64,000 nt of DNA from Roseimaritima ulvae (GCF_008065135.1 NZ_CP042914.1:7173404-7237403); one strand, 5' to 3'; positions 17,918 to 26,984 are shown, numbered from the stretch's first letter. Translations and numbers: made by a program. Notes: generated by a model not told the origin, from the letters alone.

Positions 17918-18097
17918 ATGGAATATTCACGGTTATTGTTTGCGTTCATCCTTCCCCCCGTTTCGGTCTATATGCAGTTTGGGATCGGCAAGCACTTTTG
18001 GATTAACTGTGTACTAACGCTGATGGGATTTGTGCCTGGGGTGGTGCATGCCGTCCTTGCGATGGCTCAAAATCGACCAGGTCTGAAACGCTTGTAA
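17918..18097 (+). CDS. Pmp3/YqaE-family small membrane protein
   Basis: A 59-residue protein with two membrane helices. Seen: LPPVSVYMQFGIGKHFWINC then VLTLMGFVPGVVHAVLAM, the Pmp3/UPF0057 signature (LPP.....G, FWIN, LTLxGxxPGxxHA). In yeast and plants these proteins stabilise membrane potential under salt or cold stress; the bacterial role is less clear. The ATG at 17918 fits the family start, and a TTG at 17900 is ignored. It lies 14 bases before the AI-2E family gene and is probably co-transcribed with it and dedA. Confidence 0.88.
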   Translation: MEYSRLLFAFILPPVSVYMQFGIGKHFWINCVLTLMGFVPGVVHAVLAMAQNRPGLKRL

Positions 18098-18111
18098 GGT
18101 CTTGGACATCC

Positions 18112-19260
18112 ATGCCCCGCCATTTCTCCTTTTGGTTGCTGGTCGGATTTGTAGCCGCCATCGGCTTTCTATTCTTCCACATCATCAAACCGTTCATCGT
18201 GGCGATCTTTATCGCGATCGTCTTGGCGGTGTTGTTTACACCCGTGCATCGCTGGGTCGCCGATCGCTTAGCCGGCCATGACCGGATCGCAGCGGGGATC
18301 ACGACGGCTTTGGTGATGTTGCTGATCCTGTTGCCAATCGGCACCACGCTGTTGATGGCGGGCACCCAAATCATGCAGGTCAGCGAGAACGTGGCGGCAT
18401 GGTTTAATGGCCAGTCCACCGACGGGATTGAAATAACGATCGACAAAATCGAAAGGACAAAGTTCGGCGCCACGGTCAGCGAGCTGTATGCCGACTTGCC
18501 GAATGGCCAGCAGGAACAGGTCCGCCAAACGGTCGCCAAGGTCGGTGACGGTGTGACGGCCGACCTATACGCAAAAACGCGAGGCTTGCTAACCGATGTG
18601 TTTACCTTCGCGCTCAGCCTCAGCATCATGACGCTGGGCTTGTATTATTTCCTCGCCGACCGTGATTTATTCACGCGAGAGATCCACCGCTTGCTGCCAT
18701 TTCATGACGAGGAAGAGGAACGACTGACGGAAAAGTTTCAGTCCGTTTGCCAAGGCGTCGTGTTGGGAACGATTGTCGCAGGAGTGGTCCAGGCAACGTT
18801 GTCCGGCATCGCCTTCGGCGTCTTGGGTGTACCCAACGTTTGGGTACTAATTGTCCTCACCATGTTTTGTTCATTTATACCCTTTGTCGGCGCGGCAGCG
18901 GTTTGGGCACCGGTTTCGCTGTGGTTGTTCGCCGAAGGACGGTACGCCGCCGGCATTGGATTGCTGACTTATGGAGCGGCGGTCGTTTCCACATCCGACA
19001 ATCTGGTGCGAGCCTACGTGATCGGCAACCAAGCCAAATTGCATCCGCTGGTCGCCCTGATTTCCGTCCTGGGAGCCCTCAAACTGATGGGGCTATGGGG
19101 GATTTTCGTCGGACCAATGGTCGCCGCCTTCTTGTACGCGTTGCTCAATATCACCAAGGAACGCGCGCGATACGCGCAACACCGACAGACAGAACCTCGC
19201 CAAACAGCCCGCAGCCAAACAGAACAAATTGGAGTTATCGTAGATGGAAAGCTGGATTAA
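18112..19260 (+). CDS. AI-2E family transporter (PerM/YdiK-like)
   Basis: A 382-residue polytopic membrane protein. Two N-terminal helices (FWLLVGFVAAIGFLFFHII and FIVAIFIAIVLAVLFTPV) and a third are followed by a periplasmic/amphipathic middle region (about residues 90-165). The conserved C-terminal bundle contains IVLTMFCSFIPFVGAAAVWA and DNLVRAYVIGNQAKLHPLVA, then GALKLMGLWGIFVGPMVAAF. Family members include the AI-2 exporter TqsA and Na+/H+ antiporters, so the substrate cannot be assigned. The hydrophilic C-terminal tail is Gln/Arg-rich. It overlaps dedA by 17 bases. Confidence 0.88.
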   Translation: MPRHFSFWLLVGFVAAIGFLFFHIIKPFIVAIFIAIVLAVLFTPVHRWVADRLAGHDRIAAGITTALVMLLILLPIGTTLLMAGTQIMQVSENVAAWFNGQSTDGIEITIDKIERTKFGATVSELYADLPNGQQEQVRQTVAKVGDGVTADLYAKTRGLLTDVFTFALSLSIMTLGLYYFLADRDLFTREIHRLLPFHDEEEERLTEKFQSVCQGVVLGTIVAGVVQATLSGIAFGVLGVPNVWVLIVLTMFCSFIPFVGAAAVWAPVSLWLFAEGRYAAGIGLLTYGAAVVSTSDNLVRAYVIGNQAKLHPLVALISVLGALKLMGLWGIFVGPMVAAFLYALLNITKERARYAQHRQTEPRQTARSQTEQIGVIVDGKLD

Positions 19261-19855
19261 AGAGACGCTCGACCAACTCGGTGTGTTTGGCGTGGGTGTA
19301 CTGATGCTGATCGAAAACATCTTTCCACCGATTCCCTCCGAGGTGGTGATGCCGTGGGCCGGCTATTCGGTCAGCCAGGGCAACTCGTCGTTTATCGGCG
19401 TGGTCGTGGCTGGCAGCATCGGATCGTTTATCGGCGCCGCCGTGTGGTATTACCTGGCACGTTGGATCGGCAAGGAACGACTGGCCGGTTGGGTGGAACG
19501 GCATGGTGCCTGGCTGACGATATCGCCAAAAGACTTGGATAGCGTCGACGCTTGGTTCGAACGCTGGGGGGCCGCCGCCGTACTGGGCTGCCGATTGATC
19601 CCCGGGCTGCGGACTCTGATCAGTGTCCCAGCCGGTTTTGCCGACATGCCGCAGGGTCGCTTCCTCCTGTACACGGCGATCGGAACCGTAATCTGGACCG
19701 CGGCACTGGCGGGCCTGGGATGGTGGTTGGGCGATAACTACGGAGATCTGGCCGGCCCCTTAGGCTGGGTCAGCACGGCCGTCGTTGCCGGTTTGCTGCT
19801 GATTTGGCTGTGGCGACTCGTCGGACAGCACGCTGGACGGAAATCGACCAACTGA
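19244..19855 (+). CDS. DedA-family membrane protein
   Basis: A 203-residue inner-membrane protein of the DedA/SNARE-associated (VTT) superfamily, implicated in lipid-carrier flipping and membrane homeostasis. Seen: LMLIENIFPPIPSEVVMPWA with the conserved Glu and Pro pair, WYYLARWIG, then FERWGAAAVLGCRLIPGLRT (the key Arg and PG) and SVPAGFADMPQGRFLLYTAI. The start lies 17 bases inside the AI-2E family gene. The family call is firm; cargo is unknown. Confidence 0.92.
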   Translation: MESWIKETLDQLGVFGVGVLMLIENIFPPIPSEVVMPWAGYSVSQGNSSFIGVVVAGSIGSFIGAAVWYYLARWIGKERLAGWVERHGAWLTISPKDLDSVDAWFERWGAAAVLGCRLIPGLRTLISVPAGFADMPQGRFLLYTAIGTVIWTAALAGLGWWLGDNYGDLAGPLGWVSTAVVAGLLLIWLWRLVGQHAGRKSTN

Positions 19856-19871
19856 CCGATCGGAAACCAAC

Positions 19872-20357
19872 TTACTCCGAATCATCTTCTCCGTTCCGCT
19901 TCGCCCGCTGGGCGATTTTGTGCTCTACAAAACCAACGACCAATAGAATCACCGCTGCCATGACCGTCACGCTTAGCGCCAATGAAGTACGGTCCACCGC
20001 GGCGGCCACGCCGATGCCCGCGGTTAAATAAATCGTTGCGGCGGTGGTCAATCCTTCGACGCCCTCCCCTCGCTGATGCACAATCGTACCGGCACCCAAA
20101 AAGCTGATTCCCACTACGATCGCCTGCAACGCTCGAATCGGATCGGTGCTTAGAATCGAATTGCTTTCCTGCTCCTGAAACTGATTCACGATTTCCTGAC
20201 CGAGGATCATCATCAAAGCCGAACCGGCGCAGACAAAAATGTGCGTGCGAAGCCCAGCCGGTTTGCGAGCAAATTCTCGCTCCAAGCCCAGCACGGCGCC
20301 GCAGCCGGCCGCGATCGCGATTGTAGATAAGTCTTTCAGAACAAGTGCGTCAAACAT
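19872..20357 (-). CDS. MgtC/SapB-family membrane protein
   Basis: A 161-residue protein with four or five predicted helices: LSTIAIAAGCGAVLGLEREF, AGLRTHIFVCAGSALMMILG, ALQAIVVGISFLGAGTIVHQ, GLTTAATIYLTAGIGVAAAV and a final helix ending in a hydrophilic tail (HKIAQRAKRNGEDD). GLERE, RTHI, GxxFLGAG and TTAA..W/Y are MgtC family marks. MgtC modulates F-type ATP synthase and Mg2+ stress survival in pathogens; here it is a short form without the C-terminal ACT-like domain. It is convergent with dedA, with 16 bases between the stops, and divergent from the oxidase operon. Confidence 0.9.
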   Translation of the reverse strand: MFDALVLKDLSTIAIAAGCGAVLGLEREFARKPAGLRTHIFVCAGSALMMILGQEIVNQFQEQESNSILSTDPIRALQAIVVGISFLGAGTIVHQRGEGVEGLTTAATIYLTAGIGVAAAVDRTSLALSVTVMAAVILLVVGFVEHKIAQRAKRNGEDDSE

Positions 20358-20474
20358 AACTCGTTACTTTAAGCAATCTTTATGCCCAAACCCTAAAACC
20401 GCACTGGCACGAAACCTGCAATGGTGGCTGCTCACCAACCAGTTTCTGCAATCGAATGATGACCGACCAAGCAC

Positions 20475-21398
20475 ATGAATGACTCGCCTTCTCAATCCGC
20501 ACTGAACCCGGCCGGGGCCGGAGCGGAAGAGATTGCGAACCTGTTTTATGTCATGGCTGTGGGAGCTGGGATTATTTGGACGATCGTGATTGGCGTGGCG
20601 ATTTATGCCTTGTTCTATCCCGGCAAGCACGACGCTCGCAAAACTCGATTCCTGGTCATCGGCGGCGGGGCCGTGTTTCCCACCGTGGTGCTCACCGCCC
20701 TGCTGACGTACGGCCTGGCGATGTTGCCCGAACTGCAGCGTCCGGCGCCCGAGGGCAACCAAGTTATCGAAGTGGCCGGCGTGCGTTGGTGGTGGCGAGT
20801 CCACTACCGGCTGGACGATGGGCGAACGATTGAATCGGCCAACGAGATCTATCTACCGGTCGACGAAGCCGTCGAATTCAAGCTGACCAGTGAAGATGTT
20901 ATTCATGCGTTTTGGATTCCCTCGCTCGGTGGCAAGACCGATATGATTCCGGGTCGTGAAACCCGTCTAAAACTGCTGCCGAATCGACCGGGGACCTATC
21001 GCGGCGTATGTGCTGAATTCTGTGGAGCCGCTCATACACAGATGGCGTTGGATGTGGTCGTCGTGTCTCGAGAGGATTTCGAACGCTATCTCAATCGCCT
21101 GGCCCAGCCTGCCGATAGCTTCTCATCACCGGGCTGGACCGTGTTTCAACGACGTGGCTGCGCCGCTTGCCATGCGATTCGCGGCAGCCAAGCCGATGGC
21201 AGCGTGGGGCCCGACTTGACCCATTTTGGCAGCCGACGCAGCATTGGTGCCGCAACGCTGCCCAACACCCCGGACAACCTCAAACGCTGGATCACCGAAA
21301 CGCACGCAGTGAAACCCGGCGTGGAAATGCCCGCCTTTGAAACCATCGAAGACGCTCAGCTGCAAGACCTGGTGGACTTCCTGGGAGAGCTGCAATGA
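20475..21398 (+). CDS. coxB: Cytochrome c oxidase subunit II with fused haem c domain (caa3 type)
   Basis: A 307-residue subunit that accepts electrons into the oxidase. Two membrane helices (about 22-47 and 58-84) precede a cupredoxin domain with all CuA ligands: His144, Cys179, Glu181, Cys183, His187 and Met190 within GVCAEFCGAAHTQM. A C-terminal cytochrome c domain has haem motif CAACH (229-233) and a distal Met probably in VEMPAFETIE. This is the caa3 arrangement. No signal peptide or lipobox is obvious. It is the first gene of a five-gene set and overlaps the next gene by 4 bases. Confidence 0.96.
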   Translation: MNDSPSQSALNPAGAGAEEIANLFYVMAVGAGIIWTIVIGVAIYALFYPGKHDARKTRFLVIGGGAVFPTVVLTALLTYGLAMLPELQRPAPEGNQVIEVAGVRWWWRVHYRLDDGRTIESANEIYLPVDEAVEFKLTSEDVIHAFWIPSLGGKTDMIPGRETRLKLLPNRPGTYRGVCAEFCGAAHTQMALDVVVVSREDFERYLNRLAQPADSFSSPGWTVFQRRGCAACHAIRGSQADGSVGPDLTHFGSRRSIGAATLPNTPDNLKRWITETHAVKPGVEMPAFETIEDAQLQDLVDFLGELQ

Positions 21399-23899
21399 GC
21401 ACGGAAGAGCAGACGGAACGATTGCTAAAAGCCTGGGAAACGCCCCGAGGTTGGCGGTATTGGTCGGCTGTAAACAATAGCGAAGTCGGGTTGTGGTACA
21501 CGCTGACGGCTTTCGCGTTCTTCCTGTTCGGGGGCGTGCTGGCGTTGATCATGCGGATCCAGCTGGCGGTCCCGGACAACAACTGGCTGACGCCCGACCA
21601 GTACAACCAAATCTTCACGATGCATGGCAGCGTGATGATGTTTTTGTTTGCCGTGCCGATTTTGGAAGCCATTTCGATCATGCTGCTTCCCGAAATGATG
21701 GGGGCCCGAGACCTGCCGTTCCCCCGGCTATCGGCGTACGGCTTTTGGTGCTTTTTGATCGGCGGCATCTTTGTCTGTGGGTCGCTATTCTTCGGCGTTG
21801 GCCCGCGTGGCGGTTGGTTCATGTATCCGCCCATGACGACCGAATACCAGACGGGTGTGGGCCCGGACATCTGGCTGCTGGGATTGTCGTTTATCGAAGT
21901 CGCCTCGATCGCAGCGGCGGTCGAATTGATCGTGGGGGCCCTCAAGTGCCGACCGCCGGGCATGCGGCTGAACCTGATCCCGCTGTACGCTTGGTACATC
22001 TTGGTCGTGGCGGTGATGATTCTGTTCGCCTTTCCGCCCTTGATTGCCGGCGATCTGCTGATGGAACTGGAACGCGCCCTCGATTGGCCGTTCTTTGATG
22101 CTGATCGCGGGGGTGACCCGATGCTCTGGCAGCACTTATTTTGGATCTTCGGCCATCCGGAAGTTTATATCGTCTTCCTGCCATCGATCGCTTTGGTAGC
22201 GATGATCGTGCCCACGTTTGCCAAAACGCCGATGGCCGGCTACGGCTGGATCGTACTGGCGGCCGTGGGCACAGGCTTCTTAAGTTTTGGCTTGTGGGTT
22301 CACCACATGTTCACGACCGGTCTGCCCGGTATCACCATCGGCATCTTCTCCGCCGCTTCCGAAGCCGTCGCAATTCCCACGGGCGTGCAAATTTTCTGCT
22401 TCATCGCCACGCTGCTGATCGGACGGGTGACCAAAAGCGTTTGCCTGCTGTTCGTGCTGGCGGGACTGGCAACCTTCATCATCGGCGGTTTAACCGGCGT
22501 GATGGTGGCGATCGCTCCTTTCGACTACCAGGCCCACGACACGTACTTCATCGTCGGCCATCTGCACTATGTGCTGGTCGGTGGCACGATCTTTCCCATC
22601 GTCGCCGGCTTCTATTACTACTACCCCTTCGTTACCGGCAAGCAACTTTCAGAACGACTGGGAACGCTAGCGTTCTGGTTGATGTTGATCGGGTTTAACG
22701 TGGCGTTCTTTCCCATGCACCTGAGCGGGTTGTGGGGCATGCCGCGTCGCGTCTACACCTATCCCGGCGGCATGGGGTTCGACCTGCCCAATCTGATTTC
22801 ATCGGGGGGCGCCTTTGTGCTGGGAGCCGGATTTGTCGTGCTGCTGTGGGACGTGTTGCGTCCGAAAGGAAAACAGCCGCTGGTCAAACGCAATCTGTGG
22901 AACGCGGGAACGTTGGAATGGAGTGGTCAGGTGCCTGACAAACCCTGGGGCATTCGCAGCATTCCGATCATCACGACCCGCTACCCACTGTGGGAACAGG
23001 AAAACCTCCTGACGGACATCGACGAAGGCAAATTCTATCTGCCGGACGCCGAGGAAGGCCTTCGCGAAACGATGGTCACCAGTACGGTCGATGCCGAGCC
23101 GATGCAATGTCTGCGAGTGCCTGGGCCGACATTCCTGACCATGTTCGCGGCTCTATTCACCGGCGGCGTATTTATCTTTTCGACCTATCACTGGTGGATC
23201 GCCGCGGGCATCAGTGGGCTGTTGTCCTTCGGCACCATCGTGACCTGGCTGTGGACCGGAACGGCGTTGATTCCCGAGAAAGCCACAAAGGATGTCGGCC
23301 GGGGCTTAACCCTTCCCACCTATGTATCGGGACCGTCCGCGGTGGGTTGGTGGGCGATGTTCATCACCATGCTGGGTGACATGACGGCCTTTGTTTCCCT
23401 GGTGTTTGGCTACTTCTTCTACTGGACCGTGCACGATACCTTTCCGCCCACGGAATTTGACGGCCGCTCGGTCGCCGGCCCCGGGGTGTTCTGGCCTCTG
23501 GCTACGATTGGGCTGAGTGTTATCGCTTGGGGCAGCGTGATCGCAGCCCGGCATTTAAACCGCCGCGACCGCCCGGTCGGGTTTTACCTGTCGCTGACGG
23601 TGTCGGTAACATCTGCCGGTCTGGCGGCGGCAAGCTTGTTCTGGGGTCCTTACGCCAACGGTATGGACCCCACGCACCACGTTTATTCCGCATCGGTCTG
23701 TGTCCTGGTGCTGTGGACCATCGTACATCTGGTCGTGGGCGTCGTGATGCTGCTCTACTGCGGAGCTCGTCGCTTGGCGGGGCGTATGGATGCAACGCAC
23801 GATGCCGACATCGTCAACGTGACGCTGTACTGGCATTTCCTTGTATTAACGGTGGCCATGACCGGCTGTGTCATCGGCTTGTTTCCTCTGGTGGCATGA
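21395..23899 (+). CDS. ctaD: Cytochrome c oxidase subunit I fused to subunit III
   Basis: An 834-residue fusion. The N-terminal part (about 1-540) is haem-copper oxidase subunit I: FTMHGSVMMFLF with a haem a His, IFGHPEVYIVFLPS (CuB His, cross-linked Tyr and the proton-channel Glu), WVHHMF (two CuB His) and HDTYFIVGHLHYVLVGGT (haem a3 and haem a His). These mark an A-type enzyme that pumps protons. After a soluble linker (about 540-585, KFYLPDAEEGLRETM) the C-terminal part (about 590-834) has the helices of subunit III (GDMTAFVSLVFGYFFYW, HVYSASVCVLVLWTIVHL). The start overlaps coxB and the stop overlaps the next gene, each by 4 bases (ATGA). Confidence 0.95.
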   Translation: MSTEEQTERLLKAWETPRGWRYWSAVNNSEVGLWYTLTAFAFFLFGGVLALIMRIQLAVPDNNWLTPDQYNQIFTMHGSVMMFLFAVPILEAISIMLLPEMMGARDLPFPRLSAYGFWCFLIGGIFVCGSLFFGVGPRGGWFMYPPMTTEYQTGVGPDIWLLGLSFIEVASIAAAVELIVGALKCRPPGMRLNLIPLYAWYILVVAVMILFAFPPLIAGDLLMELERALDWPFFDADRGGDPMLWQHLFWIFGHPEVYIVFLPSIALVAMIVPTFAKTPMAGYGWIVLAAVGTGFLSFGLWVHHMFTTGLPGITIGIFSAASEAVAIPTGVQIFCFIATLLIGRVTKSVCLLFVLAGLATFIIGGLTGVMVAIAPFDYQAHDTYFIVGHLHYVLVGGTIFPIVAGFYYYYPFVTGKQLSERLGTLAFWLMLIGFNVAFFPMHLSGLWGMPRRVYTYPGGMGFDLPNLISSGGAFVLGAGFVVLLWDVLRPKGKQPLVKRNLWNAGTLEWSGQVPDKPWGIRSIPIITTRYPLWEQENLLTDIDEGKFYLPDAEEGLRETMVTSTVDAEPMQCLRVPGPTFLTMFAALFTGGVFIFSTYHWWIAAGISGLLSFGTIVTWLWTGTALIPEKATKDVGRGLTLPTYVSGPSAVGWWAMFITMLGDMTAFVSLVFGYFFYWTVHDTFPPTEFDGRSVAGPGVFWPLATIGLSVIAWGSVIAARHLNRRDRPVGFYLSLTVSVTSAGLAAASLFWGPYANGMDPTHHVYSASVCVLVLWTIVHLVVGVVMLLYCGARRLAGRMDATHDADIVNVTLYWHFLVLTVAMTGCVIGLFPLVA

Positions 23900-24300
23900 T
23901 GACAGGAAGCATTAGGAAACACGACGAATCGCGGCCCAAGCCGATTCGTGATCGGCTGTGGTGGGTGGTGAGCGCGCCCTCGCTGTGGGCCCTGCATTTT
24001 TTGGCTTGTTATATCACGGCGGCGATTTGGTGCGAGAAAGCTTCGCACCCCGAACAGATGAGCTTCCTGTACGCCTTGATCACTGGCTATTCGGTCGTCG
24101 CCTTGGTTGGAATTGCGGCGGTGGGTTGGCTGAGCTATCGCAATTTTCGTCGTGGCGATCCGCCGCTTCCCTACGATTTCGATGACCCTCAAGACCGCAC
24201 GCACTTCATCGGCTTCACGACCTTCCTGCTCGCCGCACTCAGTGGCATCGCGACCTTGTTCACAGTGCTGGTCTTTGTTTTGGTGGGGACGTGTGACTGA
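23896..24300 (+). CDS. Small membrane protein of the caa3 oxidase operon
   Basis: A 134-residue protein with three predicted helices: LWALHFLACYITAAIWCEKA, ITGYSVVALVGIAAVGWLSY and FLLAALSGIATLFTVLVFVL. A charged N-terminus and a short cytoplasmic loop rich in Asp/Pro (PYDFDDPQDRTHF) complete it. The ATG at 23896 lies in an ATGATG; the first overlaps the upstream stop by 4 bases. Its stop shares one base with the ctaG start. Position between subunit I/III and ctaG suggests an assembly factor or a small subunit of the oxidase. No named family is recognised. Confidence 0.82.
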   Translation: MMTGSIRKHDESRPKPIRDRLWWVVSAPSLWALHFLACYITAAIWCEKASHPEQMSFLYALITGYSVVALVGIAAVGWLSYRNFRRGDPPLPYDFDDPQDRTHFIGFTTFLLAALSGIATLFTVLVFVLVGTCD

Positions 24301-24932
24301 TGAAACTGTGGTTGTGGAATTTGGGATGGGTGGTGCTGATGGTGGCTTGGTTCGGGCCGCTACCGCAACTCGCGCAAACATCGTTCGCCGCTCACATGAC
24401 GCTGCATATGGCGGTTGTCGCGATCGCCGCCCCGCTGCTTTCGATCGGCGCCGCGGGACTGCGATACGATCCGGTCAAACTTTTCCCCAACGGCTTTGCT
24501 CCCGTCCCCGCCTCGGTCGGTGAACTCTTAATCGTGTGGGCATGGCATGCCCCGGGGCTGCACCACTTCGCCCGCCACACGACGATCGGTTTTGTGATCG
24601 AACAATCGATGTTCCTAGCCGCGGGCGTTTGGGTTTGGATATCAGCATTCGGCGGCGAACAACCACGTACGCAGGCCCGCAGCGGTGCCGGCGTAATCGG
24701 GCTGCTGCTGACGTCCATGCACATGACCCTGCTGGGCGCCTTGCTGACGATGTCTCCACGCTTGTTGTACAGCCATCATCATGTCGGCGCCGGACTGGAT
24801 CCGATCACCGACCAACACCTTGGCGGCGCGGTGATGCTGGTGGTGGGAGGCGCGGCGTTTCTGGCGGGCGGTTTGTGGCTGACACGAGATCTGGTGCACT
24901 CAACCGTTTTGGAAACACAGAAGCAAACGTAG
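24300..24932 (+). CDS. ctaG: caa3-type cytochrome oxidase assembly protein CtaG
   Basis: A 210-residue polytopic membrane protein of the Bacillus-type caa3_CtaG family. This is distinct from the Cox11-like copper chaperone also named CtaG. Conserved His-containing stretches are seen: SFAAHMTLHMAVVAIAAPLL, VWAWHAPGLHHFARH, FLAAGVWVWISAF, LLTSMHMTLLGALLTMSPR and YSHHH near the C-terminus, ending with DQHLGGAVMLVVGGAAFLAG. The histidines are probably involved in metal or haem delivery to the oxidase. TGATG coupling links it to the upstream small membrane gene. Confidence 0.9.
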   Translation: MKLWLWNLGWVVLMVAWFGPLPQLAQTSFAAHMTLHMAVVAIAAPLLSIGAAGLRYDPVKLFPNGFAPVPASVGELLIVWAWHAPGLHHFARHTTIGFVIEQSMFLAAGVWVWISAFGGEQPRTQARSGAGVIGLLLTSMHMTLLGALLTMSPRLLYSHHHVGAGLDPITDQHLGGAVMLVVGGAAFLAGGLWLTRDLVHSTVLETQKQT

Positions 24933-24992
24933 CCTTCCATCCCTTGGTGACTTCGATCGATATACACGAAACACGATTGCAATTGCGAGAAC

Positions 24993-26066
24993 ATGGTTAT
25001 GAAGATCACACTACGTCGAGCCGCTGCCGGGGTTTCGGTGATCGCAGTTTTAGGCGTGATCGTGTTGGTATCGGGCGTGTTTCCGATCAAAGCCAGCAGT
25101 GGTCACTGGCCCGTCACCCGTTGGCTGCTGGACTTTGCCAGCGATCGCTCCGTCGCCTTTCATGCCCGAGGGATTCAGCCTCCAGCACTGGACGGTGAGC
25201 CGATGCTGATTTTGGGAGCGGCCACCTACGAATCCAATTGCGCATTTTGTCACGGCCGTCCGGGAGAAAGCCAGCCACCGGTTGCTCTGGCCATGACGCC
25301 GACGCCACCCCACCTATCGGGTGCGGTACAAGACAAGCACGCCAACGAGTTGTTCTACATCGTCAAGCACGGGATCAAGTTTGCCGGCATGCCCGCTTGG
25401 CCCACCCAGCGACGCGATGATGAAGTCTGGCCGGTGGTGGCCTTGCTTGAACGCTTCCCCGATCTAAGCGGTGATGAATATCGTCGGCTGATCGATGTGC
25501 AACTTCCGGCGGACACCCCACAAGTCGTTAGCCATTGTGCGGCTTGCCACGGTGTGGACGGGAACGGACGCGGTGGCGAAAGAGTGCCCGTGCTGGCCGG
25601 CCAAAGTGAAGCTTACCTCCGCAAATCGCTGCTCGCCTACCGATCCGGCCAGCGGTACAGCGGAGTCATGATGCCGGTTGCGCATCGCCTGACCGACCAG
25701 GACATCACCGTGCTGTCGGCTTATTATGCAAATCAAGCACGGGCCGCGCAGGAAGCCCCAAACCCAGACGATCGGATCCGTTTCGAAGAAGGGCAAACGC
25801 TGGCACTTGAAGGCCACACCCAAGACAAAATTCCGTCCTGTGTGGATTGTCATGGACCAACCGACAATCCACGCAGCGAGGACTATCCCTCGCTCGTCGG
25901 ACAATCGCAGTGGTACATCATCCGGCAACTCGAATTGCTCGCCCGGCAAGACCGTGGCGGTTCGGAAGACGTTTCATTGATGCACCCGGTTGCCGACAAG
26001 CTCACCGCGCAACAACGTCGCGCTTTGGCAATCTACTATGCCGCGGCCAAGTCAGAATCGAAATAG
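24993..26066 (+). CDS. Three-haem membrane-anchored cytochrome c
   Basis: A 357-residue protein. An N-terminal uncleaved anchor or signal (about 10-30, AAGVSVIAVLGVIVLVSGVF) precedes three c-type domains with haem motifs CAFCH (Cys83-His87), CAACH (near 180) and CVDCH (near 282). Each has a probable distal Met (FAGMPAW, GVMMPVAH, SLMHPVADK). The second and third domains resemble the c553/c4 type. It begins 60 bases after ctaG and closes the oxidase operon, so it is probably the electron donor to CoxB. Start may be ATG 24993 or 24999. Confidence 0.88.
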   Translation: MVMKITLRRAAAGVSVIAVLGVIVLVSGVFPIKASSGHWPVTRWLLDFASDRSVAFHARGIQPPALDGEPMLILGAATYESNCAFCHGRPGESQPPVALAMTPTPPHLSGAVQDKHANELFYIVKHGIKFAGMPAWPTQRRDDEVWPVVALLERFPDLSGDEYRRLIDVQLPADTPQVVSHCAACHGVDGNGRGGERVPVLAGQSEAYLRKSLLAYRSGQRYSGVMMPVAHRLTDQDITVLSAYYANQARAAQEAPNPDDRIRFEEGQTLALEGHTQDKIPSCVDCHGPTDNPRSEDYPSLVGQSQWYIIRQLELLARQDRGGSEDVSLMHPVADKLTAQQRRALAIYYAAAKSESK

Positions 26067-26081
26067 GCCGCGCTGTGCCGG

Positions 26082-26984
26082 TTACACCGGCGTCCGGCCA
26101 CCGGTGCAGCCAAAGACTTCTCCGGTAACGTAGCTGGCGTCCGGACTGGCCAGCCATACGTACAACGGCGCCAATTCGATCGGCTGAGCCGGACGGCCGA
26201 ACAGCGTGTTCGCGCCGAACTGTTCGACCTTGTCGGCCGGCATCGATCCGGGGATCAGCGGCGTCCAGACAGGCCCGGGCGCGACCGCATTGACGCGCAC
26301 GCCCTGCTTCATGGCCAGCTTGGCCAACCCTTTGGTCATCCCCAACATCGCCGACTTGGTGGACGAGTAGGGCAACAAATACGCCGAGGGATCGTAGCCC
26401 TGAATCGAGGCCGTATTGATGATGCTGCCGCCAGCGGGCAGATACTGCATGGCGGCTTTTGAAAGCCAAAACGGCGCGTAGACGTTCGTCTTAAAAATTC
26501 GGTCGAACAGCTCGCTCGAAAACTCGTCGATCTCATTGGCGGTTTCCTGGTAGCCTGCGTTGTTGACGAGGATGTCCAACCCACCCAGCTCTTCGCGAGC
26601 GTTGTCGATCAAACTCTTGCAAAACGCTTCTTCTCGCAAGTCGCCGCCGAACGCCGCAGCCTTGCCTCCAGCTTGTTTGACCAATTCGGCTGTCTCGTTG
26701 GCGTCGCTGTCTTCGGATAGGTAGTTGATCGCCACGTTGGCGCCTTCCCGAGCAAAGCAAAGCGAGACAGCTCGCCCGATCCCACTGTCTCCGCCGGTAA
26801 CCAAGGCTGACAGGCCGGCCAGCTTGCCCGACCCCTGATACGATTCTTCGCCGTGGTTCGGCTTGGGATTCATCCGCGCCGTGCTACCGGGCATTTCAAG
26901 CGCCTGTTGCTGATCGAACGGTGGCGATTGATAGCTCTGACGGGGATCGGTTAGTTTGACTTTGTTCTCGGTGGCAGTAGCCAT
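26082..26984 (-). CDS. SDR-family oxidoreductase (YhxC/YdaD-like)
   Basis: A 300-residue short-chain dehydrogenase with a family-typical extension of about 45 residues. Seen: ALVTGGDSGIGRAVSLCFAR (TGxxxGIG cofactor loop), NVAINYLSEDSDA, ILVNNAGYQ, the catalytic Ser in INTASIQGYDP, YxxxK in PYSSTKSAM, and the PGPVWTPLIP loop. The C-terminal SYVTGEVFGCTGG is typical. Close relatives are general-stress dehydrogenases. ATG at 26984 has AAGGA about 11 bases upstream; an earlier TTG is rejected. It is convergent with the cytochrome c gene, 15 bases between the stops. Confidence 0.93.
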   Translation of the reverse strand: MATATENKVKLTDPRQSYQSPPFDQQQALEMPGSTARMNPKPNHGEESYQGSGKLAGLSALVTGGDSGIGRAVSLCFAREGANVAINYLSEDSDANETAELVKQAGGKAAAFGGDLREEAFCKSLIDNAREELGGLDILVNNAGYQETANEIDEFSSELFDRIFKTNVYAPFWLSKAAMQYLPAGGSIINTASIQGYDPSAYLLPYSSTKSAMLGMTKGLAKLAMKQGVRVNAVAPGPVWTPLIPGSMPADKVEQFGANTLFGRPAQPIELAPLYVWLASPDASYVTGEVFGCTGGRTPV

